DNA from: Azovibrio restrictus
Lineage (GTDB): Bacteria; Pseudomonadota; Gammaproteobacteria; Burkholderiales; Rhodocyclaceae
Assembly (NCBI GenBank): GCA_003252145.1
Contig: QKDJ01000333.1
Location: 1 to 5,218 of the forward strand
Direction: 5' to 3'
Length of the DNA: 5,218 nucleotides
A program made the position numbers and the translations under genes. Below are positions 1 to 5,218 of the stretch, one piece after another (positions within the stretch are counted from its first letter, which is position 1; each line of letters starts with the position of its first letter). The notes beneath the pieces were generated by a model, which was not told the DNA's origin, did not search any database, and was given only the letters and a program-made list of their open reading frames with translations.

Positions 1-79
1 GCAACTGGCTGCCCTGCTGCTCGATGACACCAAAGCCCGTTACCCGCAGGCCCGGATCGATACCCAGAATTCGTGTCAT
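1..79 (-). CDS. ruvC: Crossover junction endodeoxyribonuclease RuvC, N-terminal fragment (runs off the left edge)
   Basis: Only the first 26 codons are present; the gene continues beyond position 1. The ATG is at 77-79 and the peptide begins [20 protein letters not shown], the canonical RuvC N-terminus. It contains the first catalytic aspartate (D8 in GIDPG) of the RNase H-like fold. RuvC resolves Holliday junctions as a dimer together with the RuvAB branch-migration motor in the cytoplasm (family knowledge). A GAGGGG Shine-Dalgarno lies 6 nt upstream. The start codon is 13 bp after the stop of the upstream transporter gene, so the two are very likely co-transcribed. ruvA and ruvB would be expected just outside the left edge, but this cannot be seen here. 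Confidence 0.93.
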   Translation of the reverse strand, partial: MTRILGIDPGLRVTGFGVIEQQGSQL

Positions 80-85
80 ACCCTG

Positions 86-91
86 CCCCTC
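86..91 (-). promoter_or_regulatory. Ribosome binding site of ruvC
   Basis: Read on the minus strand, GAGGGG lies 6 nt before the ruvC ATG. It begins within the second of two tandem TGA codons (95-93 and 92-90) that end the upstream transporter gene. Termination of one gene and initiation of the next are therefore nearly coincident, which fits translation of both from one mRNA. Confidence 0.6.
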
Positions 92-92
92 A

Positions 93-971
93 TCAGGATT
101 TCCCCCGGGCCAGATAGACCCCCGAAACCGCCAGCCCCATGCCCACCAGGGCCAGGGGTGCCAGGGTTTCCCCAAACAAGCCCCAGGCGATCAAGGCCGT
201 GGTGGGTGGTGTCAGGTAGAAAAGACTGGCTACATTCACTGCGCTGCCCTGACGGATCAGCAGATTCAGCAGACTGATGGCCCCGATGGACAGTACCAGC
301 ACCAGCCACAGGAGCGCAAAGACAAATTCCCCGGTCCACTGCACGCTCATGTGTTCGGTAGCCAGGGCCACGGGCAGGGTGACCAGGGCGGCAGGCAGGA
401 ATTGGATCACGGAACCGCTACGCAGATCGAAATGGGGACAAGAACGCTTCTGGTACAAGGTGCCCAACGTGATGCCCACCAGTGCCAGCAAGGCCGGCGC
501 CAGCATGAACCAGAGACCTTCACGGCTAGTGCCGCCCCCCAATTTCCCGGAAACCACCAGGCCCACACCTACCAGACCCAGAACCAGGCCCAACCATTGT
601 CGGGGTCGCACCCGCTCCCCCAGCAGCCAGCCCGCCGCCACTGCCGTGAGCAGAGGCTGCATGCCTACCACCAGGGCCGTCACCCCAGCCGGCAGCCCCC
701 GGTGGATAGCGGTGAATACGCCACCCAGATAGCCCCCGTGCAGCAGCACCCCGGTGACGGCAATGTGCAGCCACTGGCGCGGCTCCCGGGGCCAGGGTGC
801 CCGGGTCAGGAAAACGATGGCCAGCATCAGGCTCACCACCAGGGCGTAGCGCAGGAGCAGGAAAGTCAGGGGCTCCCCATAGGGCAAGCCAAACTTGGCC
901 CCGATGAAACCGGTGCTCCAGAGGAAGACGAAGAGGAAAGGCAGCAAGGGGCCCATGGCAGGGGTAGCCAA
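93..971 (-). CDS. EamA/DMT-superfamily 10-TM transporter
   Basis: This encodes a 292-residue, highly hydrophobic inner-membrane protein of the drug/metabolite transporter superfamily, at its usual length. About ten membrane segments are visible, near residues 7-24, 34-56, 70-90, 97-117, 124-141, 152-172, 185-204, 214-237, 244-264 and 269-287. They form two EamA repeats, each ending in the family pattern: [20 protein letters not shown], and later FGET followed by a glycine-rich last helix. The [15 protein letters not shown] opening is typical of the group. The substrate cannot be told; members export amino acids, metabolites or drugs. The start is taken as TTG at 969-971 because GGGTGA lies just ahead of it. 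An in-frame ATG at 954-956 (residue 6) is possible but has no Shine-Dalgarno. The gene sits between yebC and ruvC, ends in tandem TGA codons, and probably shares its mRNA with ruvC. Confidence 0.9.
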   Translation of the reverse strand: MATPAMGPLLPFLFVFLWSTGFIGAKFGLPYGEPLTFLLLRYALVVSLMLAIVFLTRAPWPREPRQWLHIAVTGVLLHGGYLGGVFTAIHRGLPAGVTALVVGMQPLLTAVAAGWLLGERVRPRQWLGLVLGLVGVGLVVSGKLGGGTSREGLWFMLAPALLALVGITLGTLYQKRSCPHFDLRSGSVIQFLPAALVTLPVALATEHMSVQWTGEFVFALLWLVLVLSIGAISLLNLLIRQGSAVNVASLFYLTPPTTALIAWGLFGETLAPLALVGMGLAVSGVYLARGKS

Positions 972-974
972 AAA

Positions 975-980
975 TCACCC
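975..980 (-). promoter_or_regulatory. Ribosome binding site supporting the TTG start of the transporter
   Basis: GGGTGA on the minus strand stands 3 nt before TTG at 971-969. GGTGA pairs with the 3' part of the anti-Shine-Dalgarno sequence, where such short spacing is normal. This is the main reason to prefer the TTG over the downstream ATG at 956. The site begins right after the U-tract of the yebC terminator. Confidence 0.45.
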
Positions 981-1011
981 AAAAACAAAGGCGGCGCCAA
1001 GCGCCGCCTTT
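981..1011 (-). terminator. Rho-independent terminator downstream of yebC
   Basis: Two perfectly complementary 11-nt arms, 987-997 and 1001-1011, enclose a 3-nt loop; eight of the pairs are G:C or C:G. On the minus strand the hairpin is followed by TTTGTTTTT, a good U-tract. It begins about 19 nt after the yebC stop codon, so it most likely ends the yebC transcript. Read on the plus strand it also ends in TTTT, so it could act weakly in both directions, but no plus-strand gene needs it. Its 3' edge lies 10 bp from the start codon of the next gene, so transporter/ruvC transcription must come from readthrough or from a promoter inside the end of yebC. Confidence 0.88.
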
Positions 1012-1030
1012 TCATCCCGGTAGGGGAGCA

Positions 1031-1756
1031 TCATTCCTCGAACACCGCCGTGGTGTAGATTTCCTGCACATCGTCCAGATTTTCCAGGACATCCAGCAGT
1101 TTCTGCATCTTCACGGCATCGTCGCCTGCCAGCTCATTCTCGCCTTCGGGCTTCATGGTGACTTCGGCAAACTCGGGCTTGAAGCCGGCGGCTTCCAGGG
1201 CGTCCTTGACGGCGATGAAATCGGCCGGCGGGGTGAGGACTTCGATGGAGCCATCTTCATTGGTCACCACATCGTCGGCGCCAGCTTCAATGGCTGCATC
1301 CATCAGGGCAGCTTCATCGGTGCCGGGAGCGAACAGCATCTGGCCACAGTGCTTGAACTGGAAGGCCACACAGCCATCGGTGCCCATGTTGCCCCCGTGC
1401 TTGGAGAAGGCATGACGCACTTCAGCCACGGTGCGGGTCTTGTTGTCGGTCAGACAGTCCACCATGACGGCCGCGCCGCCGATACCGTAACCTTCATAGC
1501 GGATTTCCACGTAATCCACGCCCTCCAGCTCGCCGGTACCCTTCTTGATGGCGGTCTCGATCTTGTCCTTGGGCATGTTCTGGCCCTTGGCCTTGTCCAC
1601 AGCCACCCGCAGGCGGGGGTTGAAAGCTGCATCTCCGCCGCCCATCTTGGCCGCCACGGTGATTTCCTTGGCGATCTTGGAAAAGGCAGCGCCGCGCTTC
1701 TCGTCCTGACGGCCCTTACGATGCTGGATATTGGCCCATTTACTGTGTCCGGCCAT
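1031..1756 (-). CDS. yebC: YebC/PmpR (TACO1) family protein
   Basis: This 241-residue cytoplasmic protein begins [18 protein letters not shown], the invariant start of the YebC family, and matches the usual length of about 240-250. Other family hallmarks are [19 protein letters not shown] (46-64), [19 protein letters not shown] (87-105), and [18 protein letters not shown] (108-125). The acidic C-terminus (about 203-241) is also typical. Members have been described as DNA-binding transcriptional regulators (PmpR) and as ribosome-associated translation factors related to mitochondrial TACO1; the sequence does not decide between these. The start is ATG 1754-1756 because the family begins at MAGHSKW and AAAGG lies 7 nt upstream (1764-1768). 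A TTG two codons earlier is rejected. yebC commonly precedes ruvC, but here a terminator and a transporter gene intervene. Confidence 0.96.
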   Translation of the reverse strand: MAGHSKWANIQHRKGRQDEKRGAAFSKIAKEITVAAKMGGGDAAFNPRLRVAVDKAKGQNMPKDKIETAIKKGTGELEGVDYVEIRYEGYGIGGAAVMVDCLTDNKTRTVAEVRHAFSKHGGNMGTDGCVAFQFKHCGQMLFAPGTDEAALMDAAIEAGADDVVTNEDGSIEVLTPPADFIAVKDALEAAGFKPEFAEVTMKPEGENELAGDDAVKMQKLLDVLENLDDVQEIYTTAVFEE

Positions 1757-1783
1757 GGTCAAACCTTTCTGTTCTGCTTGCTT

Positions 1784-1826
1784 TAGAATCGCGCAATTCT
1801 AGCAGGTCAGCACCCGGCTGAACCAA
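1784..1826 (-). promoter_or_regulatory. Candidate yebC promoter overlapping an 18-bp inverted repeat
   Basis: On the minus strand TAGAAT (1801-1796) matches the -10 consensus at five of six bases and lies about 40 bp before the yebC ATG. The -35 region is poor: TTGGTT (1826-1821) at 19-nt spacing is the best match. The -10 forms one arm of an inverted repeat at 1784-1801, with TAGAAT and ATTCTA arms around a 6-nt centre containing GCGC; 16 of 18 positions are symmetric. The repeat could be an operator over the -10, or it could be chance. This is inferred from sequence alone. Confidence 0.35.
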
Positions 1827-1915
1827 TCCCTTGCTGCTTTGAAAGCCCTCGTGGTGACCGGCGAATTCCTGCTCCCCCCATCCGCTCCATTTTCTGATTC
1901 GAACATGGATGTGCT

Positions 1916-3160
1916 TCACCTTTTCTCCACCCGAATAGGCAGATTGGCAGTGGCTGCCTTGCCCGAACCATTGCGCAGCACCAGATAGAGCCGGTAATTC
2001 CCGGGCTGCTGAGGGGCGGTGAAGCGCACGCCTCTCAGCCCTTCGAGGGCAAATGCAACCGGCAGGGCCTGGGGCGACTCATGGGCTGCCAGTTCCAGAC
2101 CGCTGGAGGCCTCGGGCCACAAGGACCACTCTGCTTGCCACCCGCTCATCTCGGCCGCTCCCTGACCCGGTGCCACACTGCTACCTGCATCCAGCCCTAC
2201 GGAAACCGAGGCTCCGGGCGCGAACACATCCCCATTGATGCCGATGCCCCGGATCACCGGCGCGGGATCACTAACCGGATGGCCCCAGGCCTCGGCCAGG
2301 GCATCGCTCATGCTGGTCTCGCTGCCATCGGGAAGGAGCAGACCATGCCAGGTGGCCGTCTGCTCGAACTTGGCCCCCCAGAGGAAGGGAAAAGCGCCCA
2401 GGATGCGGGGCTGCCCGGCCACAAAGGCCAGAGCCTCGCGAAACCAGGCGGCCTTGGCCGTGCTGGTGAGTTCCACGGGCGCCCCCCAGGGCTTGGTACC
2501 TGCCTGCCACTGGCCCAGGGGCCCCATTTCCGCGATCAGCACCGGCTTTGCCACCCCCGCCTCGGCCAGCCGCCGGGGCAGGTCGAACACGGAACCCGCG
2601 TAGAGATTGAGCCCCAGGATATCCACCTGATCGCAGCAGGTGGCCAGTTGGCGAAAATGCTCCACGCCTCCATCTGTCGCCACCATCAGGGTCGGATGTT
2701 TTGGGTCCAGAGCTTTGACGATACCCGCCAGGCGGTTGACCTCCCGCCACACAAGCGCCGGGTCGGAAAGCCCTAGTTCCACCTCGTTACCCACCCCCCA
2801 GGCCTGCAGGGCCGGATGATCCTTGTAGCGTTGCACGAAGGCACGGATGTGCGCTTCCTGGCGGGCCACCGCCGCCGGATCATCAAGCCGGAAGCCCTTG
2901 TGGGGCAACCCCACCCAAAGGCCCATGACCACTTTCAGTCCCAGTTCCTGGGCCGCGTCCAGCACCCAGGCATCGGCCTCCCGGTACACCCGCAGCACCC
3001 GAGCTCCGGAGCGGGCCAGTTGTTCCAGGGCCGCCCGATCTCCCTCAAACGCAGCCCCCTGCCAGGCCGCCTTCTGGCTCAGATCAGCGGCATGGCAGCC
3101 CAGGCTGGTCAGCAAAAGACTGCAGATCAGGCTCCAGCGACGTAAAAAGATGACACTCAC
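1916..3160 (-). CDS. Exported TIM-barrel glycoside hydrolase, clan GH-A type
   Basis: With the GTG start this is a 414-residue protein. Residues 1-24 look like a Sec signal peptide: LRR at 6-8, hydrophobic [11 protein letters not shown] at 11-21, then CHA|AD as a likely signal peptidase I site. C22 is a poor lipobox match, so lipoprotein status is doubtful. Residues about 30-295 read as a (beta/alpha)8 barrel. WGVGNEVE carries the probable acid/base E126 after Asn, and VLIAEMG carries the probable nucleophile E211. The 85-residue gap and the Asn-Glu pair are characteristic of clan GH-A retaining hydrolases. FPFLWG (257-262) supplies the usual late-barrel tryptophan. Residues about 300-414 look like a beta-sandwich domain, ending in [20 protein letters not shown]. 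The exact GH family (GH17-, GH5- or GH2-like) and the substrate are not clear; a beta-glucan is a guess. The gene stands alone, with no carbohydrate transporter or polysaccharide genes visible, and has no obvious terminator. Confidence 0.82.
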   Translation of the reverse strand: MSVIFLRRWSLICSLLLTSLGCHAADLSQKAAWQGAAFEGDRAALEQLARSGARVLRVYREADAWVLDAAQELGLKVVMGLWVGLPHKGFRLDDPAAVARQEAHIRAFVQRYKDHPALQAWGVGNEVELGLSDPALVWREVNRLAGIVKALDPKHPTLMVATDGGVEHFRQLATCCDQVDILGLNLYAGSVFDLPRRLAEAGVAKPVLIAEMGPLGQWQAGTKPWGAPVELTSTAKAAWFREALAFVAGQPRILGAFPFLWGAKFEQTATWHGLLLPDGSETSMSDALAEAWGHPVSDPAPVIRGIGINGDVFAPGASVSVGLDAGSSVAPGQGAAEMSGWQAEWSLWPEASSGLELAAHESPQALPVAFALEGLRGVRFTAPQQPGNYRLYLVLRNGSGKAATANLPIRVEKR

Positions 3161-3167
3161 AAGGACA

Positions 3168-3173
3168 CTCCTC
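3168..3173 (-). promoter_or_regulatory. Ribosome binding site fixing the GTG start of the glycosidase
   Basis: GAGGAG on the minus strand lies 7 nt before GTG 3160-3158, a near-ideal Shine-Dalgarno and spacing. It lies inside the reading frame of the longer TTG-initiated version (start at 3184), which has no good Shine-Dalgarno and would add eight residues ahead of the signal peptide. The GTG is therefore preferred. Confidence 0.75.
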
Positions 3174-3207
3174 GGGCTGCTCAAACGGGGGAAAAGGATA
3201 TTTTAGA

Positions 3208-3219
3208 CATGGGCCCATG
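3208..3219. repeat. Perfect 12-bp palindrome CATGGGCCCATG
   Basis: All 12 positions are symmetric, and the flanking bases (A and C) break the symmetry. It lies in the divergent spacer, next to the A/T-rich patch holding the candidate -10 of the glycosidase gene, which is where an operator could act on both genes. It also supplies ATG triplets on both strands. A match to a known regulator site is not recognised, and chance cannot be excluded. Confidence 0.5.
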
Positions 3220-3259
3220 CTACTCTTCAGGCATCTTTTTTCGTCCTACGCCGCCATGA
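3209..3259 (+). CDS. Possible 16-codon leader ORF overlapping the ATPase start
   Basis: ATG at 3209-3211 opens a frame encoding [16 protein letters not shown]. It ends at TGA 3257-3259, which overlaps the ATPase ATG (3256-3258) as ATGA. The ATPase start has no Shine-Dalgarno, so termination-reinitiation coupling from this frame would explain how it is translated. The frame's own Shine-Dalgarno is weak: AAGG at 3194-3197, 11 nt upstream. The peptide ends Pro-Pro-stop, a context known to slow termination. No homologue is recognised, and so short a frame can easily arise by chance. Confidence 0.2.
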   Translation: MGPCYSSGIFFRPTPP

Positions 3260-4809
3260 TCGCTCCCCTCGTCATCGCCAAACACCCCGGCTCTGAAACC
3301 GCCAGCGAACTCGCCCTGCTCCCGGCCCTGGCCAACCGGCACGGGCTCATCACCGGGGCCACGGGCACCGGCAAGACCATCACCCTGCAAGTGCTGGCCG
3401 AGCGCTTTGCCCACATTGGCGTACCCGTGTTCATGGCCGACGTAAAAGGGGATTTGTCGGGCATCGGCGCCCCTGGTAAAAGCTCGGCCAAATTGGAGGA
3501 GCGGCTCAAGTCCCTGGGCATCGCCGACTGGCAGCCCCGGGCTTTCACTCCCGTGTTCTGGGACGTGTTCGGCGAGGCCGGGCATCCGGTGCGAGCCACC
3601 ATTTCCGACATGGGCCCCATCCTGCTGGCCCGGCTCCTGAACCTGAACGACACCCAGACCGGGGTGCTGCAACTGGTGTTCAAGATTGCCGATGACCAAG
3701 GCTTGTTGCTCCTGGATCTGAAGGACCTGCGCGCCATGGTTCAGCACGTGGGGGAGCATGCCAAGGACTTCACCACCGAATACGGCAATGTGTCCGCCGC
3801 TTCCATCGGCGCTATCCAGCGCAATCTGCTGACCCTGGAACAGCAAGGGGGCGACCTGTTCTTCGGGGAGCCCATGCTGGACATCAACGACCTGATGCAG
3901 ACCGATGCAGACGGGCGCGGCATCATCAACATCCTGGCGGCGGACAAGCTGATGCAGTCCTCCCGCCTCTACTCCACCTTCCTGCTCTGGCTGCTGGCCG
4001 AACTGTTCGAGCAGCTGCCCGAAGCCGGGGACCTGGACAAGCCCAAGCTGGTGTTCTTCTTTGATGAGGCCCATCTGCTCTTCAACGAGGCCCCCGCGGC
4101 CCTGCTGGAAAAGATCGAACAGGTGGTGCGCCTGATCCGCTCCAAGGGCGTGGGTGTCTATTTCGTCAGCCAGAATCCCCTGGATATTCCCGACTCGGTT
4201 CTGGGCCAGCTGGGCAACCGGGTCCAGCATGCCCTGCGCGCCTTCACTCCCCGGGACCAGAAGGCGGTGAAAACCGCTGCCGAGACCCTGCGGGCCAACC
4301 CGGCTTTTGATGCGGCGGCTGCCATCACCGAGCTGGGCGTGGGCGAGGCCCTGGTTTCCTTCCTGGACGAGAAGGGCCGCCCCACCGTGGTGGAACGGGC
4401 TTTCATCCTACCCCCCGCCTCCCGCATCGGCCCTCTCGATGCCGCCGAGCGCCAGGCCGCCATCAAAGGCTCCCTGCTCTATGGCCACTACGAAAAGGTG
4501 GAGGACCGGGAATCCGCCTATGAAAAGCTCAAGGGTACTAGCGCGGCCACTAATACCGCCTCGCCCCGCACGGCCGAACGGCCAGCACCCGCGCCGGCAG
4601 ATCAGGACAAGCCGGGGGGCATGCTGGATGGGCTGGGTGATTTGTTTGGCGGCGGTTCCAGTACCTCTGCGCCCCGCCGTTCCAGCAATCGCCAGGGCGT
4701 GATCGAGGCCATGGCCAAGTCCGCCGCCCGTACCATCGGTTCCCAATTGGGCCGGGAAATCATCCGGGGCGTCCTGGGTTCCATCCTGGGCGGTTCCAGG
4801 CGGCGGTAA
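3256..4809 (+). CDS. HerA-like P-loop ATPase, DUF853/YjgR family
   Basis: A complete 517-residue cytoplasmic ATPase, close to the roughly 500 residues usual for this family. Walker A is GATGTGKT (34-41), and the preceding NRHGLITG is typical. [11 protein letters not shown] (59-69) is a strong family signature. Walker B is LVFFFDEAH (265-273), with D270-E271. SQNP (305-308) is the likely sensor, and arginines in [16 protein letters not shown] (319-334) may include the arginine finger. A Pro/Ala/Ser-rich linker (about 428-478) joins a conserved basic C-terminal segment (479-517, [20 protein letters not shown] and following). Relatives belong to the FtsK/HerA superfamily of hexameric motors. The role of the YjgR branch is not established, and no nurA partner is present. 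The start ATG 3256-3258 is chosen because family members begin about here; an in-frame ATG at 3217 would add 13 atypical residues. Neither start has a Shine-Dalgarno. Confidence 0.9.
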   Translation: MIAPLVIAKHPGSETASELALLPALANRHGLITGATGTGKTITLQVLAERFAHIGVPVFMADVKGDLSGIGAPGKSSAKLEERLKSLGIADWQPRAFTPVFWDVFGEAGHPVRATISDMGPILLARLLNLNDTQTGVLQLVFKIADDQGLLLLDLKDLRAMVQHVGEHAKDFTTEYGNVSAASIGAIQRNLLTLEQQGGDLFFGEPMLDINDLMQTDADGRGIINILAADKLMQSSRLYSTFLLWLLAELFEQLPEAGDLDKPKLVFFFDEAHLLFNEAPAALLEKIEQVVRLIRSKGVGVYFVSQNPLDIPDSVLGQLGNRVQHALRAFTPRDQKAVKTAAETLRANPAFDAAAAITELGVGEALVSFLDEKGRPTVVERAFILPPASRIGPLDAAERQAAIKGSLLYGHYEKVEDRESAYEKLKGTSAATNTASPRTAERPAPAPADQDKPGGMLDGLGDLFGGGSSTSAPRRSSNRQGVIEAMAKSAARTIGSQLGREIIRGVLGSILGGSRRR

Positions 4810-4815
4810 TTGCCA

Positions 4816-5218
4816 TCAGGCGAGCCCGTTGCCGGAACGGGCGCCTGCATCCACCAGGACGGACAGCAATTCCCGGGCAAAGCCCGACAGGGCCGCCTCG
4901 TCCCGCACGCATAGCTTCAAGTCCCGCCGAGCCCAGGGTTCGTCCAGTTCCACCAGGGCCGGGGGTTCCCGCAGCTTCAATCCGGCCACGGCCGAACGGG
5001 GTACCAGACCAATACCTACCCCTGCCCCCACCATGCGGCACACGGCATCAAAACTTCGCACTTGAATACGCACATCCAAAGGCCGCCCCAAGGTAGCCGC
5101 TGCCTGGACGGTAAAGCGGTGGATCGCCGAACCGGCATGCAACATCACAAAGGGGTAATCCAGAGTCTCGGCGAAGCGGACCTTGGCTCGAGCTGCCAAA
5201 GGATGTACAGCAGGCACC
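4816..5218 (-). CDS. LysR-family transcriptional regulator, C-terminal part (runs off the right edge)
   Basis: The last 134 or so codons are present, ending at TGA 4818-4816; the N-terminal helix-turn-helix lies beyond position 5218. The visible part is the second half of the LysR effector-binding domain. It includes FVMLHAGSAIHRF, then IQVRSFDAVCRMVGAGVGIG and LVPRSAV, a run seen in many proteobacterial LysR proteins where the last strand-turn-helix follows the binding cleft. A LysR protein is about 300 residues, so a little over half is missing. GTG 5217-5215 is an internal valine, not the start. LysR genes usually regulate a divergently transcribed neighbour, which would be outside the window, so neither the effector nor the target can be given. 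The gene converges on the ATPase gene with 6 bp between stop codons. Confidence 0.9.
   Translation of the reverse strand, partial: VPAVHPLAARAKVRFAETLDYPFVMLHAGSAIHRFTVQAAATLGRPLDVRIQVRSFDAVCRMVGAGVGIGLVPRSAVAGLKLREPPALVELDEPWARRDLKLCVRDEAALSGFARELLSVLVDAGARSGNGLA
4824..4842. repeat. Short GC-rich stem-loop at the convergent gene ends
   Basis: GCCCGTT (4824-4830) and AACGGGC (4836-4842) form a perfect 7-bp stem with a 5-nt loop, inside the last codons of the LysR gene and about 15 bp past the ATPase stop. Neither strand has a following T-run, so it is not a classical intrinsic terminator. It is the only hairpin seen at this convergent junction and might slow polymerase or protect 3' ends, but it could also be chance in GC-rich coding DNA. 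Confidence 0.3.

Larger units (their letters stand above)
3161..3255. promoter_or_regulatory. Divergent intergenic region between the glycosidase and ATPase genes
   Basis: This 95-bp spacer must hold the start signals for both divergent genes unless the promoters lie inside the coding regions. On the minus strand TAAAAT (3205-3200) is a plausible -10 for the glycosidase, but no good -35 is found at 16-19 bp. On the plus strand no convincing sigma-70 promoter is seen; TATTTT (3199-3204) is the best weak -10. An A/T-rich patch at 3191-3207 and a T-run at 3236-3241 stand out in GC-rich surroundings. The spacer also contains a 12-bp palindrome and a short possible leader ORF. Confidence 0.4.

Noticed and set aside
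24..1058. A 344-codon open frame on the plus strand, longer than the transporter gene it opposes.
   Set aside because: Its translation is low-complexity, rich in Gln, His, Pro and Gly, as expected when leucine CTG codons of a membrane-protein gene are read from the opposite strand as CAG. It matches no family, and the minus-strand transporter, ruvC and terminator explain the same DNA.
1754..1762. TTG at 1762 as the yebC start.
   Set aside because: The YebC family begins at MAGHSKW, and AAAGG is spaced correctly for ATG 1756, not for the TTG.
1763..1915. A search for a small gene or terminator in the 153-bp gap after the glycosidase stop.
   Set aside because: There is no hairpin with a T-run and no frame with a Shine-Dalgarno or recognisable product. 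Only the candidate yebC promoter region was kept.
2081..2776. A 231-codon plus-strand open frame opposite the glycosidase gene.
   Set aside because: It has no family motifs or Shine-Dalgarno, and its composition is typical of an antisense shadow. The opposite strand has the catalytic GNE and AEMG motifs in correct order.
3087..3160. A twin-arginine (Tat) or lipoprotein signal on the glycosidase.
   Set aside because: The Arg pair is followed by Trp-Ser-Leu, not the Tat pattern. The residues before C22 (Ser-Leu-Gly) deviate from the lipobox at two positions. A Sec/signal peptidase I peptide fits better.
3217..3255. ATG 3217 as the ATPase start, adding 13 residues.
   Set aside because: The extension is not typical of the family and has no Shine-Dalgarno. 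The conserved protein begins at about ATG 3256. It cannot be excluded completely.
3220..4230. A 336-codon minus-strand open frame opposite the ATPase gene.
   Set aside because: It is Gln/His/Gly-rich with no recognisable motif, while the plus strand has full Walker A, Walker B and family signatures over the same stretch. It is a codon-bias shadow.
1..5218. CRISPR arrays, tRNA or rRNA genes, insertion-sequence ends, attachment sites, toxin-antitoxin pairs or defence genes.
   Set aside because: No direct-repeat arrays, cloverleaf sequences, transposase motifs or paired small genes were seen on either strand. The space is almost filled by six recognisable genes.

Overview
This GC-rich window (by eye roughly 60-65% G+C) looks like ordinary chromosome from a betaproteobacterium, plausibly Rhodocyclaceae-like. 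The basis is the yebC/ruvC neighbourhood, a TAGAAT-type -10 element, codon use strongly favouring C or G at third positions, and the style of the LysR and EamA proteins. The lineage is inferred from general resemblance, not from a search. I see no insertion sequences, tRNA or rRNA genes, CRISPR array, phage genes or other signs of recent transfer.

Layout, left to right. Positions 1-1756 hold three minus-strand genes, read right to left: yebC (translation-associated YebC/TACO1 family), a 10-helix EamA/DMT-family transporter, and the first 26 codons of ruvC (Holliday-junction endonuclease), which runs off the left edge. A perfect 11-bp rho-independent terminator lies just after yebC and ends almost at the transporter's ribosome binding site, so yebC is probably its own unit. 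The transporter sits between yebC and ruvC, which are directly adjacent in many proteobacteria.

Positions 1916-3160 (minus strand) encode an exported TIM-barrel glycoside hydrolase of the clan GH-A type, with both catalytic glutamates visible and a C-terminal beta-sandwich-like domain. Its best start is a GTG with a strong Shine-Dalgarno. Divergently, 3256-4809 (plus strand) encodes a complete HerA-like P-loop ATPase of the DUF853/YjgR family. The 95-bp divergent spacer holds a perfect 12-bp palindrome and a possible 16-codon leader ORF whose stop overlaps the ATPase start. At the right edge, 4816-5218 (minus strand) is the C-terminal part of a LysR-type regulator. It converges on the ATPase gene with only 6 bp between the stop codons.

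The genes do not form one pathway. They are housekeeping recombination and translation genes next to a solitary transporter, a solitary periplasmic or secreted glycosidase, an ATPase of unclear role and a regulator whose target is not visible. I found no convincing new multi-gene system. The points most worth checking are the glycosidase's family, the leader ORF and palindrome before the ATPase, and the transporter placed between yebC and ruvC.
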